64,000 nucleotides of DNA from UBA1181 sp963654355 (lineage in GTDB: Bacteria > Bacteroidota > Bacteroidia > Bacteroidales > Paludibacteraceae): the NCBI GenBank assembly GCA_963654355.1, contig CAVKBM010000001.1:124001-188000 (forward strand), given 5' to 3'. The notes under the pieces were generated by a model. The model searched no databases and was not told where the DNA came from. It worked only from the letters and a program-made list of their open reading frames with translations. This document shows, one piece after another, positions 41,736 through 50,276 of this stretch (the stretch's first letter is position 1; each line of letters starts with the position of its first letter). Both the position numbers and the translations under genes were made by a program.

Positions 41736-43087
41736 GACAACGGTTAAGAAATATTATCGTGGCAATGATTTTATTGGAAGTGGGATTTTTCTTGCTTTCA
41801 GGTTATGGCTATTCTTTTTTTTCTGCTGAGGCTGCTTCTAAGGGTGAGGATATTAAAACGCTAAAGAATCAGCAAAAACACTTAAAGAATCAGATTAGTA
41901 AGACAGATAAAAAATTATCTGACACACGAAAGAACACAAAACAATTGCTTCAGGATTTGGAGAAGTTGAATGTAGATATTGAGCAGCGCGATGTTGAAAT
42001 AAATCATCGATCAAAGGAGATAGAGACATTTCAAAGTCAGATTGACTCTCTTAATCAAAGTGTGAAAAAACTATCGAAGCAATACGATGAGATGCGTAAG
42101 AAATATGCAGATATGGTTTATTATGCATACATCACGAAAAATCGACAGGATAAGTATCTTTTTTTATTATCAAGTAAAAGTTTTCAGGAGGGTTATCGCC
42201 GCTTTCAATATTTGGCCGATTTGGCAGAAATGCGTAAACAACAATCAATATCGCTGCAGAAGACAAAGAGCGATATCCAGATGCGCCGCGATGAAATTAA
42301 ATTGATTAAGCAGAAGACGGAGGTTTTGTTAAAACAGCAGGAGCAAGAGAAGGCATACGCTGTGCGTCAGAAGCAACAGAAAAGCAATTTAGTGGAGTCG
42401 TTGAGGCTTCATGAGAAAGAGTTGAAAACGGAGCTGCGCAATCAACAGATATCGGCAGATAATCTGAATCAGAAGATTCAAGACATCATCGCAAGACAAG
42501 CGGCGGCGGCAGCCGAACGTCAACGAAAATTAGCCGCACAGAAGGCTGCTTCAGCAAAAAAAAGTGGCGCAAGTTCTACAACTACGAAAAAAACGACGAT
42601 CAATAGTAATACGACTGACACAAAATCAAGTGTGTCATCTTCTTATGCTATGACAAATGAAGAGAGGGTGATAGCAGGGGGATTCGCCAAGAACAAGGGT
42701 TTGTTGATGTGGCCTGTAAAGGGGACTATCGTGGGTAAGTATGGAAAACAGCCCCATCCTGTACTGAAAGATGTAACCATCAGTAACAAGGGAGTTTATA
42801 TTTCGGCGGTGCCTGGGTCAAAGGCATCGGTAGTTTATGATGGTACGGTTTCGCAATGCTTCTCCGTGCCGGGAGGTAACAATGCGGTGATTGTAAGACA
42901 CGGAAATTACCTAACGGTGTATGCCAATCTTACTGATCTATATGTCAAAAATGGACAAAATATAAAAAGAGGGATGCCGATAGGTAAGATCTATCAGGAG
43001 ACTGATAACAGAAATAAAACCACGCTATTCTTTCAAGTTTGGCAAGAAAAGACGCTGCTTAATCCACAAGTTTGGCTTCACAAGTAG
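41732..43087 (+). CDS. EnvC-like murein hydrolase activator (degenerate LytM/M23)
   Basis: 451 residues. It starts at GTG 41732, overlapping the previous stop. A signal or anchor segment is at about 8-30. A long coiled coil (about 37-265, rich in K, Q, E and heptad leucines) leads to an AAAAERQRKLAAQKAA linker and a serine/threonine-rich tether. The LytM domain is at 310-451. The M23 zinc ligands look lost: GVYISA stands where active enzymes have GVDI, YANL replaces YAHL, and LFFQVW replaces LHFE(I/V). That pattern matches EnvC/NlpD activators, which switch on amidases instead of cutting peptidoglycan. It probably acts in cell separation with an amidase encoded elsewhere. Confidence 0.85.
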   Translation: MRQRLRNIIVAMILLEVGFFLLSGYGYSFFSAEAASKGEDIKTLKNQQKHLKNQISKTDKKLSDTRKNTKQLLQDLEKLNVDIEQRDVEINHRSKEIETFQSQIDSLNQSVKKLSKQYDEMRKKYADMVYYAYITKNRQDKYLFLLSSKSFQEGYRRFQYLADLAEMRKQQSISLQKTKSDIQMRRDEIKLIKQKTEVLLKQQEQEKAYAVRQKQQKSNLVESLRLHEKELKTELRNQQISADNLNQKIQDIIARQAAAAAERQRKLAAQKAASAKKSGASSTTTKKTTINSNTTDTKSSVSSSYAMTNEERVIAGGFAKNKGLLMWPVKGTIVGKYGKQPHPVLKDVTISNKGVYISAVPGSKASVVYDGTVSQCFSVPGGNNAVIVRHGNYLTVYANLTDLYVKNGQNIKRGMPIGKIYQETDNRNKTTLFFQVWQEKTLLNPQVWLHK

Positions 43088-43102
43088 AAAAAAGTAAGTA
43101 TT

Positions 43103-44080
43103 ATGAATATCAATGACGAAAAAAACTCTGTGCAAGAAATCAATATTATTGATTTACTGCAGATTATCGTGAAAGGAATTTGGTCGCTCATCAAAAAGAT
43201 TGGTTCGTGTTTCGGTTGGTTGGGACGTCTTGCCTATCAACAGAGGATTATTGTTGGACTGTGTACGCTTATTGGTGTTGGTGTTGGTGTATATTTTTCT
43301 TTACATAAGGTTTATCGTGGTGAGGTTGAAATAAAAATCAACTTAAATGATGCTTATTTTTACAAGAATGTAATTGACCCGTTGTATAGTCAGTGTAGAT
43401 ACCGGGACTATGACAAGATTGCAAGTGATTTTGGTATTTCTGTTGACGAAGCGCGTAAAATTGCGAGTGTAAAAGCGTATTATTATATCGACTACTTAGG
43501 AGATGGAACTCCCAATGAGATTAACTACAAAGAAACATTTGATGGCTCAGATACGACAGATGTGATTATGTCGGATCGACTTCGTCTTGTAGTTGATTGC
43601 TTGGATAAGGATTTGTTGAGTAGGATGGATTCTTGCTTTAATCATTTCTTTTCACAAAATCCTCAGATAGTAAGGGAAAATGATTTATCAAAAGCGATGT
43701 TGAACGAGCGTATCAACGCTGTAACGAAAGAAATAGCAGTATTAGACTCTTTGCGAAGAAAAGAATATTTTCAGCGTAAGGAACATGTGAATTTGTCAAC
43801 CGACAAGATGGTATTGGTAGAGAGAGAGATTAAGCTTTATCACCCAGAGATTTTGGCTCTTGAGTCTGAAAGATATTCGTTGATAAAATTGAGAAACACT
43901 TTCGATAATGGTGTCGTTTTCAATTCAAGATTTGAAGTCAATCCTCGTCCATTGAATCGAAGATTGGTTGTCATTCCTAAATATGCAGTTATTGGATTTA
44001 TTGGAGGATTATTTCTCGCAGGTTTGTTCTATGGCAGAAAGAGAATCTATGGCTATCTAAAAAAACCGTTAAACGAATAG
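43103..44080 (+). CDS. Wzz-like chain-length determinant domain protein
   Basis: 325 residues with two membrane spans, one at about 50-67 and one at about 290-310. A largely helical periplasmic domain lies between them, with a coiled-coil stretch in INAVTKEIAVLDSLRRKEYF. This N-in/C-in topology is that of Wzz polysaccharide co-polymerases, which set O-antigen or capsule chain length. The proline-rich motif before TM2 is weak here (EVNPRPLNRRLVVIPKYAV). It lies 15 bp after the EnvC-like gene. Distant relationship only; it could be another two-span periplasmic protein. Confidence 0.65.
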   Translation: MNINDEKNSVQEINIIDLLQIIVKGIWSLIKKIGSCFGWLGRLAYQQRIIVGLCTLIGVGVGVYFSLHKVYRGEVEIKINLNDAYFYKNVIDPLYSQCRYRDYDKIASDFGISVDEARKIASVKAYYYIDYLGDGTPNEINYKETFDGSDTTDVIMSDRLRLVVDCLDKDLLSRMDSCFNHFFSQNPQIVRENDLSKAMLNERINAVTKEIAVLDSLRRKEYFQRKEHVNLSTDKMVLVEREIKLYHPEILALESERYSLIKLRNTFDNGVVFNSRFEVNPRPLNRRLVVIPKYAVIGFIGGLFLAGLFYGRKRIYGYLKKPLNE

Positions 44081-44116
44081 TCCTCTGTTGGTTAGAAGAC
44101 AATAGTAATTAAGGAG

Positions 44117-45352
44117 ATGGTGTTGAATTATATATGGGTAGGATTTTTTATCTTGGCGATGATTGTCGCTGTGATACAGTTCTTCTTCTTCCATGACTTT
44201 GGTGTCTTCGAACGTATTGTGAACAGCACATTTGAAATGTCGAAATTTGCTGTGATAGATATTGCTCTGCCTCTTTCTGGTGTGATGATTCTTTGGTTGG
44301 GATTGATGAACATTGGAGAGCGTGCGGGTGCGATTTCTTTCCTGTCTCATATCATTCAGCCTTTCTTCTCAAAACTCTTCCCCGAAATTCCTAAGGACCA
44401 TCCTGCGAGTGGCCATTTGGTTATGAACTTTGCTGCCAATATGTTAGGATTGGATAATGCAGCTACACCTATTGGACTAAAGGCGATGAACAGTCTGCAA
44501 GAGTTGAATCCGAAGAAGGAGGAAGCATCGAATGCGCAGATTATGTTTCTTGCGCTCAACACTTCTGGATTGACCATCATCCCCGTAACCATTTTGGCGC
44601 AGCGTGCAATAATGGGTGCCTCCAATCCAACAGATATCTTTGTGCCATTGCTGGTGTCTACTTTTTTTTCCACCATTACGGCTATTCTTTATGTGGGTAT
44701 TCGTCAGCGATTAAATATCTGGAATAAGGTCGTGGTGGGTTGGATTTTAGGTTTGGCTTCCCTAATCATGTTGTTGGTATACGGATTTTCAAGGTTGGAC
44801 AGTGAAACGGCTTTTTTGGTATCAAAGATAGGAGGTAATTTTTTGCTTTTTCTCATTATTATGATGTTTGTAGCAGTGGGCGCAATTAAGCGAATCAACG
44901 TCTATGAGGCTTTCATTGATGGAGCAAAAACTGGGTTTGAGACTTCTGTGAAGATTCTTCCGTATCTCGTGGGTATGTTGGTGGGTATTGGCGTTTTTAG
45001 AGCGTCTGGTGCAATGGACATGTTTGTAAGTGTTTTGCAGTATGTCTTCTCCTTTGTTTTTTCGGACACACGGTTTGTAGATGCTTTGCCCACTGCGTTG
45101 ATGAAGCCTCTGAGCGGAAGTGGTGCTAAGGCTATGATGGTTGAGGCTATGAAGACGTATGGAGCTGATTCATTTGTAGGAAGGCTTTCTTGTCTCTTCC
45201 AAGGAGCCGCCGACACTACTTTTTATATCATTGCACTCTATTTTGGTTCGGTAGGAATTAAAAAGACAAGATATGCTGTAACGGCAGGATTGGTAGCCGA
45301 TTTTGGTGGAGTCGTTACGTCTATTATCATAGCGTATATATTTTTTGGATAA
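44117..45352 (+). CDS. SpmA-SpmB fusion, nucleoside-recognition (Gate) domain membrane protein
   Basis: 411 residues joining both halves of the Bacillus spore-maturation pair. The SpmA-like half holds GVMILWLGLMNIGERAG and the FAANMLGLDNAATPIGLKAM signature; the SpmB-like half (from about 250) holds FIDGAKTGFETSVKILPYLVGMLVGIGVFRASG, PTALMKPLSGSGAKAMM and GAADTTFYIIALYFGSVG. Both halves are mostly transmembrane. Bacteroidota do not sporulate, so the name does not describe the role; transport of a small molecule or a part in wall metabolism is a guess. It is the last gene of the dut-led operon and is followed by a terminator. Confidence 0.9.
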   Translation: MVLNYIWVGFFILAMIVAVIQFFFFHDFGVFERIVNSTFEMSKFAVIDIALPLSGVMILWLGLMNIGERAGAISFLSHIIQPFFSKLFPEIPKDHPASGHLVMNFAANMLGLDNAATPIGLKAMNSLQELNPKKEEASNAQIMFLALNTSGLTIIPVTILAQRAIMGASNPTDIFVPLLVSTFFSTITAILYVGIRQRLNIWNKVVVGWILGLASLIMLLVYGFSRLDSETAFLVSKIGGNFLLFLIIMMFVAVGAIKRINVYEAFIDGAKTGFETSVKILPYLVGMLVGIGVFRASGAMDMFVSVLQYVFSFVFSDTRFVDALPTALMKPLSGSGAKAMMVEAMKTYGADSFVGRLSCLFQGAADTTFYIIALYFGSVGIKKTRYAVTAGLVADFGGVVTSIIIAYIFFG

Positions 45353-45393
45353 TAAGAACGAAAAAGGATTCGTTCCTATTTACCTTTGATTTA

Positions 45394-45437
45394 GAAAAGT
45401 GTTGGATAAAAATTTAAATTTCGTCAACACTTTTTTT
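45394..45437 (+). terminator. terminator after the SpmAB gene
   Basis: AAAAGTGTTG (45394-45403) pairs with CAACACTTTT (45424-45433) over a 20-nt AT-rich loop, ending in eight T residues. A second, weak GAACGAA/TTCGTTC hairpin lies upstream, before 45380. Confidence 0.8.
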
Positions 45438-45449
45438 TAGTTTACATTT
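45419..45449 (+). promoter_or_regulatory. Bacteroidota-type promoter before the large CotH gene
   Basis: TTCG (45419-45422, one base off TTTG), a 19-nt spacer, and TACATTTG (45442-45449). It overlaps the 3' side of the preceding terminator. The ATG is at 45526. Confidence 0.55.
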
Positions 45450-45525
45450 GCATCTTGATATTCGTAAACTAACGTCTCTTCTTTAAGGTCTTTAGAAAGG
45501 ATATAATAAGTAGAAAAAGTATAGT

Positions 45526-48500
45526 ATGGGAAAACTGAGAAGAATATTTTGGGTCGGTGCGTTTTCTATAGTTGCGCAGTTTGGCTATTCTGCTGTCTCG
45601 ATTAATGAGGTGATGCCATGCAACATCTCAACTTATATGGACGAGGCGAACACATATAATTTTTTAGGTTATGTGGAGTTTTATAACTCTGGTAGTTCAT
45701 CAGTTGATTTGAACGGCTATAAGCTGGTTCACGAGAAGAGAACCAGCAAGGGTGTGTATTCGCCTAAGTGGACGTGGACAATCAATGAATCAATTGTAGT
45801 GCCTGCGAATGGCTATAAGTTGATCTTCTTTGACGAGAGTACGATTTCAGGTCATTCTCCCTATAAGTTGGATTCTGACGGAGGAAATCTATTCCTTTAT
45901 AATGCAAGTGGCACTCAGGTCTCAACGTTGACATTCCCTCCTATGCAGGTGCATGTGGCATACGGACCAGACGGGTATATGGAACCAACACCCTTGTCGA
46001 AAAACTCAACGGGGTTTGCTAATCTGACGGACAATCGTGTTGCCAAACCTACTTTTTCAGGAGTAACTCCAGGTATTGTCTCGGCATCTGGTTCGTTGAC
46101 CATCTCGACAACGACTTCGGGGGCGACTATCTACTATACAACTGATGGAACGGAGCCAAGCACTTCCTCTACTAAGTACACGTCGGCGATAAAACTCTCT
46201 TCGAACACTGTGATTCGTGCAAAGGCGTATGCCAATGGCTATCTTTCAAGTGATATCGCTACGGCTTCATTTATCTTCTCCGATAAAAAACACTCAAGTT
46301 GTAGTGGTTTCACCCTGCCTATCATCTCGCTGGCAATGGATGACAAATGGATGAATGACGATACCTATGGAATTTGTGTAAAAGGTACGAATGGAGCTGC
46401 GATAACTTCGTCTTGTTTAGGTACGGGCAATGCCAATTTCATGCAAGATTGGAAACGTCCTGTTTCGTTCGAGTACATTGTGGATGGTGCTCAGGTAATA
46501 TCTCATGAGGCTGAGGTCGCTGTGATGGGTGGATGCTCTCGTGGATATGACGTAAAATCTTTTAAATTGAAGGCAGGTAAGAAATTGGGGTCTGGGAATG
46601 AAATCCTCGATTATACTTTCTTTGCAGACAAAGCAAACAATGAATATAAGAGTATACATATCCGTAATGGAGGAAATGCGTACGACCCACAATGGGTGCG
46701 CTGTCGAGATGGCTATATGACTTCATTGGCCAAGATGATGGCGGTAGACTATCAGGCTTATCAACCTGTTGCTTATTATATCAATGGTGAATACAAAGGG
46801 TTAATGGGATTACGAGAACGTAGCAATGCCGATTTTGTTGAGGCAAACTATGGGATTGACGAAGAAAACATAGATGTGCTAAAGCTCACGAATGTCAATA
46901 AGGTTGAGGCGACATCAGGTGATGCTTCTGCCTATAATGCTATGATTTCATTCTGTGAGTCAGCTTCTCCGTCGGCAGCTAATTACTATGAGACGATGGC
47001 TACGTACATAGATATGAATGAGTACATCGATTACAATATTTACGAGCATTTCATTGTCAATACCGATTGGCCAGGCAACAACTGCAAGTTGTGGAGAGAG
47101 AAAGATAACGGACGTTTCCGTTGGATAATTTTCGATAGTGATTTTGGTTTAGGTCTCTATGATTCGTACGCAACGAACTATTGTGATGTAACAATGAATT
47201 CCATTGAGTGGTGTACGGGTACGGGTTCGAAGGTCAATTGGGCGAATGGTTCAAAATCGGGTACTTCGTATGTGTTTGACAGTGAGTCTGCGTGGAAGAC
47301 AACGCTTTTCAAACATTTGATGGAGAACGAGGTGTTCAAAGAGAAATTCTTGAATAGAAACTTGATTCATTTAGGTACAACTTTCACGAATGATAGGGTT
47401 CAGGCTGTTTGGGATTCTATTCTCGCTTTGGTGGAAAATGAGTATTGTGCTTCGTTTGACTATAACAACGATTTGTCTACTCTTTCAAAAGCGAATAGTA
47501 TGATAGAGTTTGCGAAGGATCGCCCTTCGTATATGTATTCTTATTTGCAGAGTTATTATGGGTTGGGTGATTTGCTCAGCTTGGATTTCTCTGCCAATGT
47601 AGATGGTACGCACTTTATGATGAACGATGAGTTGGTCAACGCTTCCTCTTTCAGTGGAAAATATTTCGCTGGAAAGCAGTTGAAGTTGGAAGCAATAGCA
47701 CCAGTCGGCTACAAGTTCAGCCATTGGGATTTAGGAGATGGTACTGTGTCTACTTCTTTGCTGACCAACACTTCGCTTTGGAAATACTATTACCCTGAAA
47801 CAGGATTTAGCAATACGAATTGGGCTGCTTCTTCTTATGATGATGAGAAATGGAGTGAGGGATACGGAAAGTTTGGATATGCAAGTTCGAATACGTCTTA
47901 CAACACGGTGTTAGACTATGGTTCGGATAAATCTAATAAACCTATTACTGCTTATTTCAGAAATACGTTCAACCTTTCTTCTTTGTCTGGTTTGCAGTAT
48001 CTTAATTTTAATATCGTGTACGATGATGCCTTTATCATTTACATTAATGGGAAAGAGGTGAAACGTGCTAATATTAGCGGTGATGCTGTTTATTCAACTT
48101 TGGCAGACGACTATAAGAACGATGAGGAGTTGTCGTTTAAACTGACAGCCACCGACTTGTCGGATGTCTTAGTAAGTGGTACGAATACAATCGCGGTAGA
48201 GATTCACCAGAACAGTGCTTCTTCATCTGATTTGACCTTTAAGATGACAGCAAGTGCAGCCTATGAAGGAGGAACGGTTGAAGGTTTGACAGAACCTATA
48301 TTGATTACGACCTTGACAGAAGACAAAACCATCAAGGCAAATTTTGAAAAGTTGACAAGTTGTCCAACCATAGACCTTTTGATTTCAGAAGTTGGTCCGT
48401 CTAATGATTCGACCACTTCTATCGTTGATGAGTATGGAAAGCATCCAGATTGGTTTGAAATTTATAATAATGGAAATGACACTATCAACTTGGCAGGTTT

Positions 48501-49152
48501 CTATCTCACGGATAATCAGAATAAACCGAAGAAGAGTCAGATACCATACGGATATAATGAGACAAAGTTGGCTCCAGGTGCGCACTTTGTTTTCTGGGCT
48601 GATAAAAAGCCATATAGAGGTTTCAATCATGTTAATTTCAAATTGTCAAATTCGGTGGAAGAGTCTACTGTTTATCTATACAATGGATGTGATTTGGACA
48701 ACTATGTGGATGTCGCCATCTACTCTCCTTTAGGTCAAAATGAGTCATACGGGCGCGAAGATGATAACAGTGACACTTGGGTTGTCTACAAACCTATTTG
48801 CGATAGTACAACGAGCGATGAGGTTATCTATTTGCCTACACCAGGAGAAGCTAATGGATCGTTGTCATTAAAATGTACGAAAGAGTCTTCTACAGACGAA
48901 GTCTTGAGTGTTGTAGATGAGAGGTTTGTACAGCTCTATCCAAATCCTGTCAACGATGTTTTGAACGTCATTGTCGGGGATGGAGAAAACAAGACGTTGG
49001 TGACAGTGTTTGACCAATTGGGCAGAAAATGGATTCAGACAACAGCGAATGGAAACTTTACTGTCAATGTTGAGAGTTGGCCTTCTGGAGTTTATAATCT
49101 GAATGTTGTGGTCGAAGGTGTAGGCTATAACAGACTCTTTATCAAGAAATAA
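45526..49152 (+). CDS. Large multidomain secreted CotH protein with lamin-tail domains and T9SS type A tail
   Basis: 1208 residues. After a signal peptide (about 1-22) comes a lamin-tail domain (about 24-155, SINEVMPCN ... EFYNSGSSSVDLNGYKL). A chitobiase C-terminal-like domain follows (about 170-255, ATIYYTTDGTEPSTSSTKY), then a CotH domain (about 265-660) with YDVKSFKLKAGKKLG, GEYKGLMGLRERSN and RWIIFDSDFGLGLYD. Next are a repeat-type strand region, a galactose-binding-like beta-sandwich (about 765-915), a second lamin-tail domain (about 950-1090, DWFEIYNNGNDTINLAGFYLTDN) and a Por-type tail (YPNPVNDVLNVIVG ... SGVYNLNVVV ... YNRLFIKK). Secreted and cell-surface anchored. Kinase activity is inferred from CotH. 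Confidence 0.87.
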   Translation: MGKLRRIFWVGAFSIVAQFGYSAVSINEVMPCNISTYMDEANTYNFLGYVEFYNSGSSSVDLNGYKLVHEKRTSKGVYSPKWTWTINESIVVPANGYKLIFFDESTISGHSPYKLDSDGGNLFLYNASGTQVSTLTFPPMQVHVAYGPDGYMEPTPLSKNSTGFANLTDNRVAKPTFSGVTPGIVSASGSLTISTTTSGATIYYTTDGTEPSTSSTKYTSAIKLSSNTVIRAKAYANGYLSSDIATASFIFSDKKHSSCSGFTLPIISLAMDDKWMNDDTYGICVKGTNGAAITSSCLGTGNANFMQDWKRPVSFEYIVDGAQVISHEAEVAVMGGCSRGYDVKSFKLKAGKKLGSGNEILDYTFFADKANNEYKSIHIRNGGNAYDPQWVRCRDGYMTSLAKMMAVDYQAYQPVAYYINGEYKGLMGLRERSNADFVEANYGIDEENIDVLKLTNVNKVEATSGDASAYNAMISFCESASPSAANYYETMATYIDMNEYIDYNIYEHFIVNTDWPGNNCKLWREKDNGRFRWIIFDSDFGLGLYDSYATNYCDVTMNSIEWCTGTGSKVNWANGSKSGTSYVFDSESAWKTTLFKHLMENEVFKEKFLNRNLIHLGTTFTNDRVQAVWDSILALVENEYCASFDYNNDLSTLSKANSMIEFAKDRPSYMYSYLQSYYGLGDLLSLDFSANVDGTHFMMNDELVNASSFSGKYFAGKQLKLEAIAPVGYKFSHWDLGDGTVSTSLLTNTSLWKYYYPETGFSNTNWAASSYDDEKWSEGYGKFGYASSNTSYNTVLDYGSDKSNKPITAYFRNTFNLSSLSGLQYLNFNIVYDDAFIIYINGKEVKRANISGDAVYSTLADDYKNDEELSFKLTATDLSDVLVSGTNTIAVEIHQNSASSSDLTFKMTASAAYEGGTVEGLTEPILITTLTEDKTIKANFEKLTSCPTIDLLISEVGPSNDSTTSIVDEYGKHPDWFEIYNNGNDTINLAGFYLTDNQNKPKKSQIPYGYNETKLAPGAHFVFWADKKPYRGFNHVNFKLSNSVEESTVYLYNGCDLDNYVDVAIYSPLGQNESYGREDDNSDTWVVYKPICDSTTSDEVIYLPTPGEANGSLSLKCTKESSTDEVLSVVDERFVQLYPNPVNDVLNVIVGDGENKTLVTVFDQLGRKWIQTTANGNFTVNVESWPSGVYNLNVVVEGVGYNRLFIKK

Positions 49153-49185
49153 CAATATGGTGTAAGGAAATATAGGAAAGGCGAT

Positions 49186-50139
49186 ATGAAGAAATTATTG
49201 ATGGCATCCGACCTTGGAGATTTGAAAAAGGCGGTGCAAGAGGCTTTAGAGGTTAAGAAAGACCGCTACGCATACAAAAAATTGGGTGAGAATAAGACCT
49301 TGCTTTGCGTATTTTTCAATAATAGTTTACGTACCAGACTGAGTACGCAGAAAGCTGGAATGAACTTGGGAATGAACACCATCGTTTTGGATGTCAACCA
49401 AGGAGCCTGGAAATTAGAGACAGAGCGTGGCGTTATCATGGATGGCGACAAGTCTGAGCACCTTTTGGAGGCTATTCCAGTGATGGCTCAGTTTTGTGAT
49501 GTCATTGGAGTTCGTTCCTTTGCACGTTTTGAAAATAAGAAATTCGACTACGAGGAGACTATCCTCAATGAGTTTATCCAATATTCAGGGAAGCCTGTCT
49601 TCAGTATGGAGTCTGCCACTGTGCATCCATTGCAGGCTTTTGCCGATTTGATTACAATTGAAGAGCATAAAAAGGTGGCTCGTCCGAAGGTTGTCATGAC
49701 GTGGGCTCCTCATCCAAAGTCTTTGCCACAGGCAGTGCCAAACTCATTTGCTGACTTTATGAACGAGGCAGATGTGGATTTCGTCATCACGCATCCCGAG
49801 GGCTACGAATTGGACGAAAAATTTGTTCGTGGAGCAAAGGTGGTATATAATCAAGATGAAGCTTTAAAAGGCGCTGATTTTGTCTATGCGAAAAACTGGT
49901 CGGCTTATAAAGATCCTAATTATGGAAAAATCTTAAGCAAGGATATGAGTTGGACTGTAAGCAAGGAGAAGATGGCGTTGACTAACAACGCATATTTTAT
50001 GCATTGTCTTCCTGTAAGACGAAATATGATTGTTACCGACGATGTTATCGAGAGTCCACAATCTTTGGTTATTCCAGAAGCCGCTAACCGAGAAATTTCG
50101 GCTGAAACTGTAATTAAGAGAATCTTGGAGTCTCTTTAA
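49186..50139 (+). CDS. argF': N-succinyl/N-acetyl-ornithine carbamoyltransferase (ArgF' type)
   Basis: Carbamoylates an N-acylated ornithine in the variant arginine pathway of Bacteroidota. The 317 residues keep the carbamoyl-phosphate loop (SLRTRLST, 47-54), HPLQAFADL, and the substrate-side HCLPVRRNMIVTDDV. In the Bacteroides fragilis succinyl enzyme residue 90 is proline, and in the Xanthomonas acetyl enzyme the matching residue is glutamate; here residue 90, in DGDKSEHL, is serine. So the acyl group used cannot be read directly, though the overall sequence is closer to the succinyl type. It starts 33 bp after the CotH gene and ends in a terminator. Confidence 0.92.
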   Translation: MKKLLMASDLGDLKKAVQEALEVKKDRYAYKKLGENKTLLCVFFNNSLRTRLSTQKAGMNLGMNTIVLDVNQGAWKLETERGVIMDGDKSEHLLEAIPVMAQFCDVIGVRSFARFENKKFDYEETILNEFIQYSGKPVFSMESATVHPLQAFADLITIEEHKKVARPKVVMTWAPHPKSLPQAVPNSFADFMNEADVDFVITHPEGYELDEKFVRGAKVVYNQDEALKGADFVYAKNWSAYKDPNYGKILSKDMSWTVSKEKMALTNNAYFMHCLPVRRNMIVTDDVIESPQSLVIPEAANREISAETVIKRILESL

Positions 50140-50194
50140 GAAAAGAGTGCTGTTTCTGTGATGAAATAGCGTGAAACAGTTATAGTTATACTGC

Positions 50195-50235
50195 AAAAAG
50201 TCGCTTTTTGATGTCAGTCAGATGCGACTTTTTTT
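50195..50235 (+). terminator. terminator after argF'
   Basis: AAAAAGTCGC (50195-50204) pairs with GCGACTTTTT (50224-50233) over a 19-nt loop, followed by more T. The gyrB -7 box follows directly. Confidence 0.85.
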
Positions 50236-50236
50236 G

Positions 50237-50244
50237 TATATTTG
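50237..50244 (+). promoter_or_regulatory. -7 box of gyrB
   Basis: TATATTTG fits TAnnTTTG, 33 bp before the ATG at 50277. It rules out the in-frame upstream start at 50208, which lies inside the terminator. Confidence 0.6.
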
Positions 50245-50276
50245 CTACTATAGTGAAAAAAGAACAAATAAAAATC

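Noticed and set aside
50208..50276. The extended gyrB start with 23 extra residues
   Set aside because: It overlaps the argF' terminator and the gyrB -7 box; the conserved start MSEENN is at 50277.
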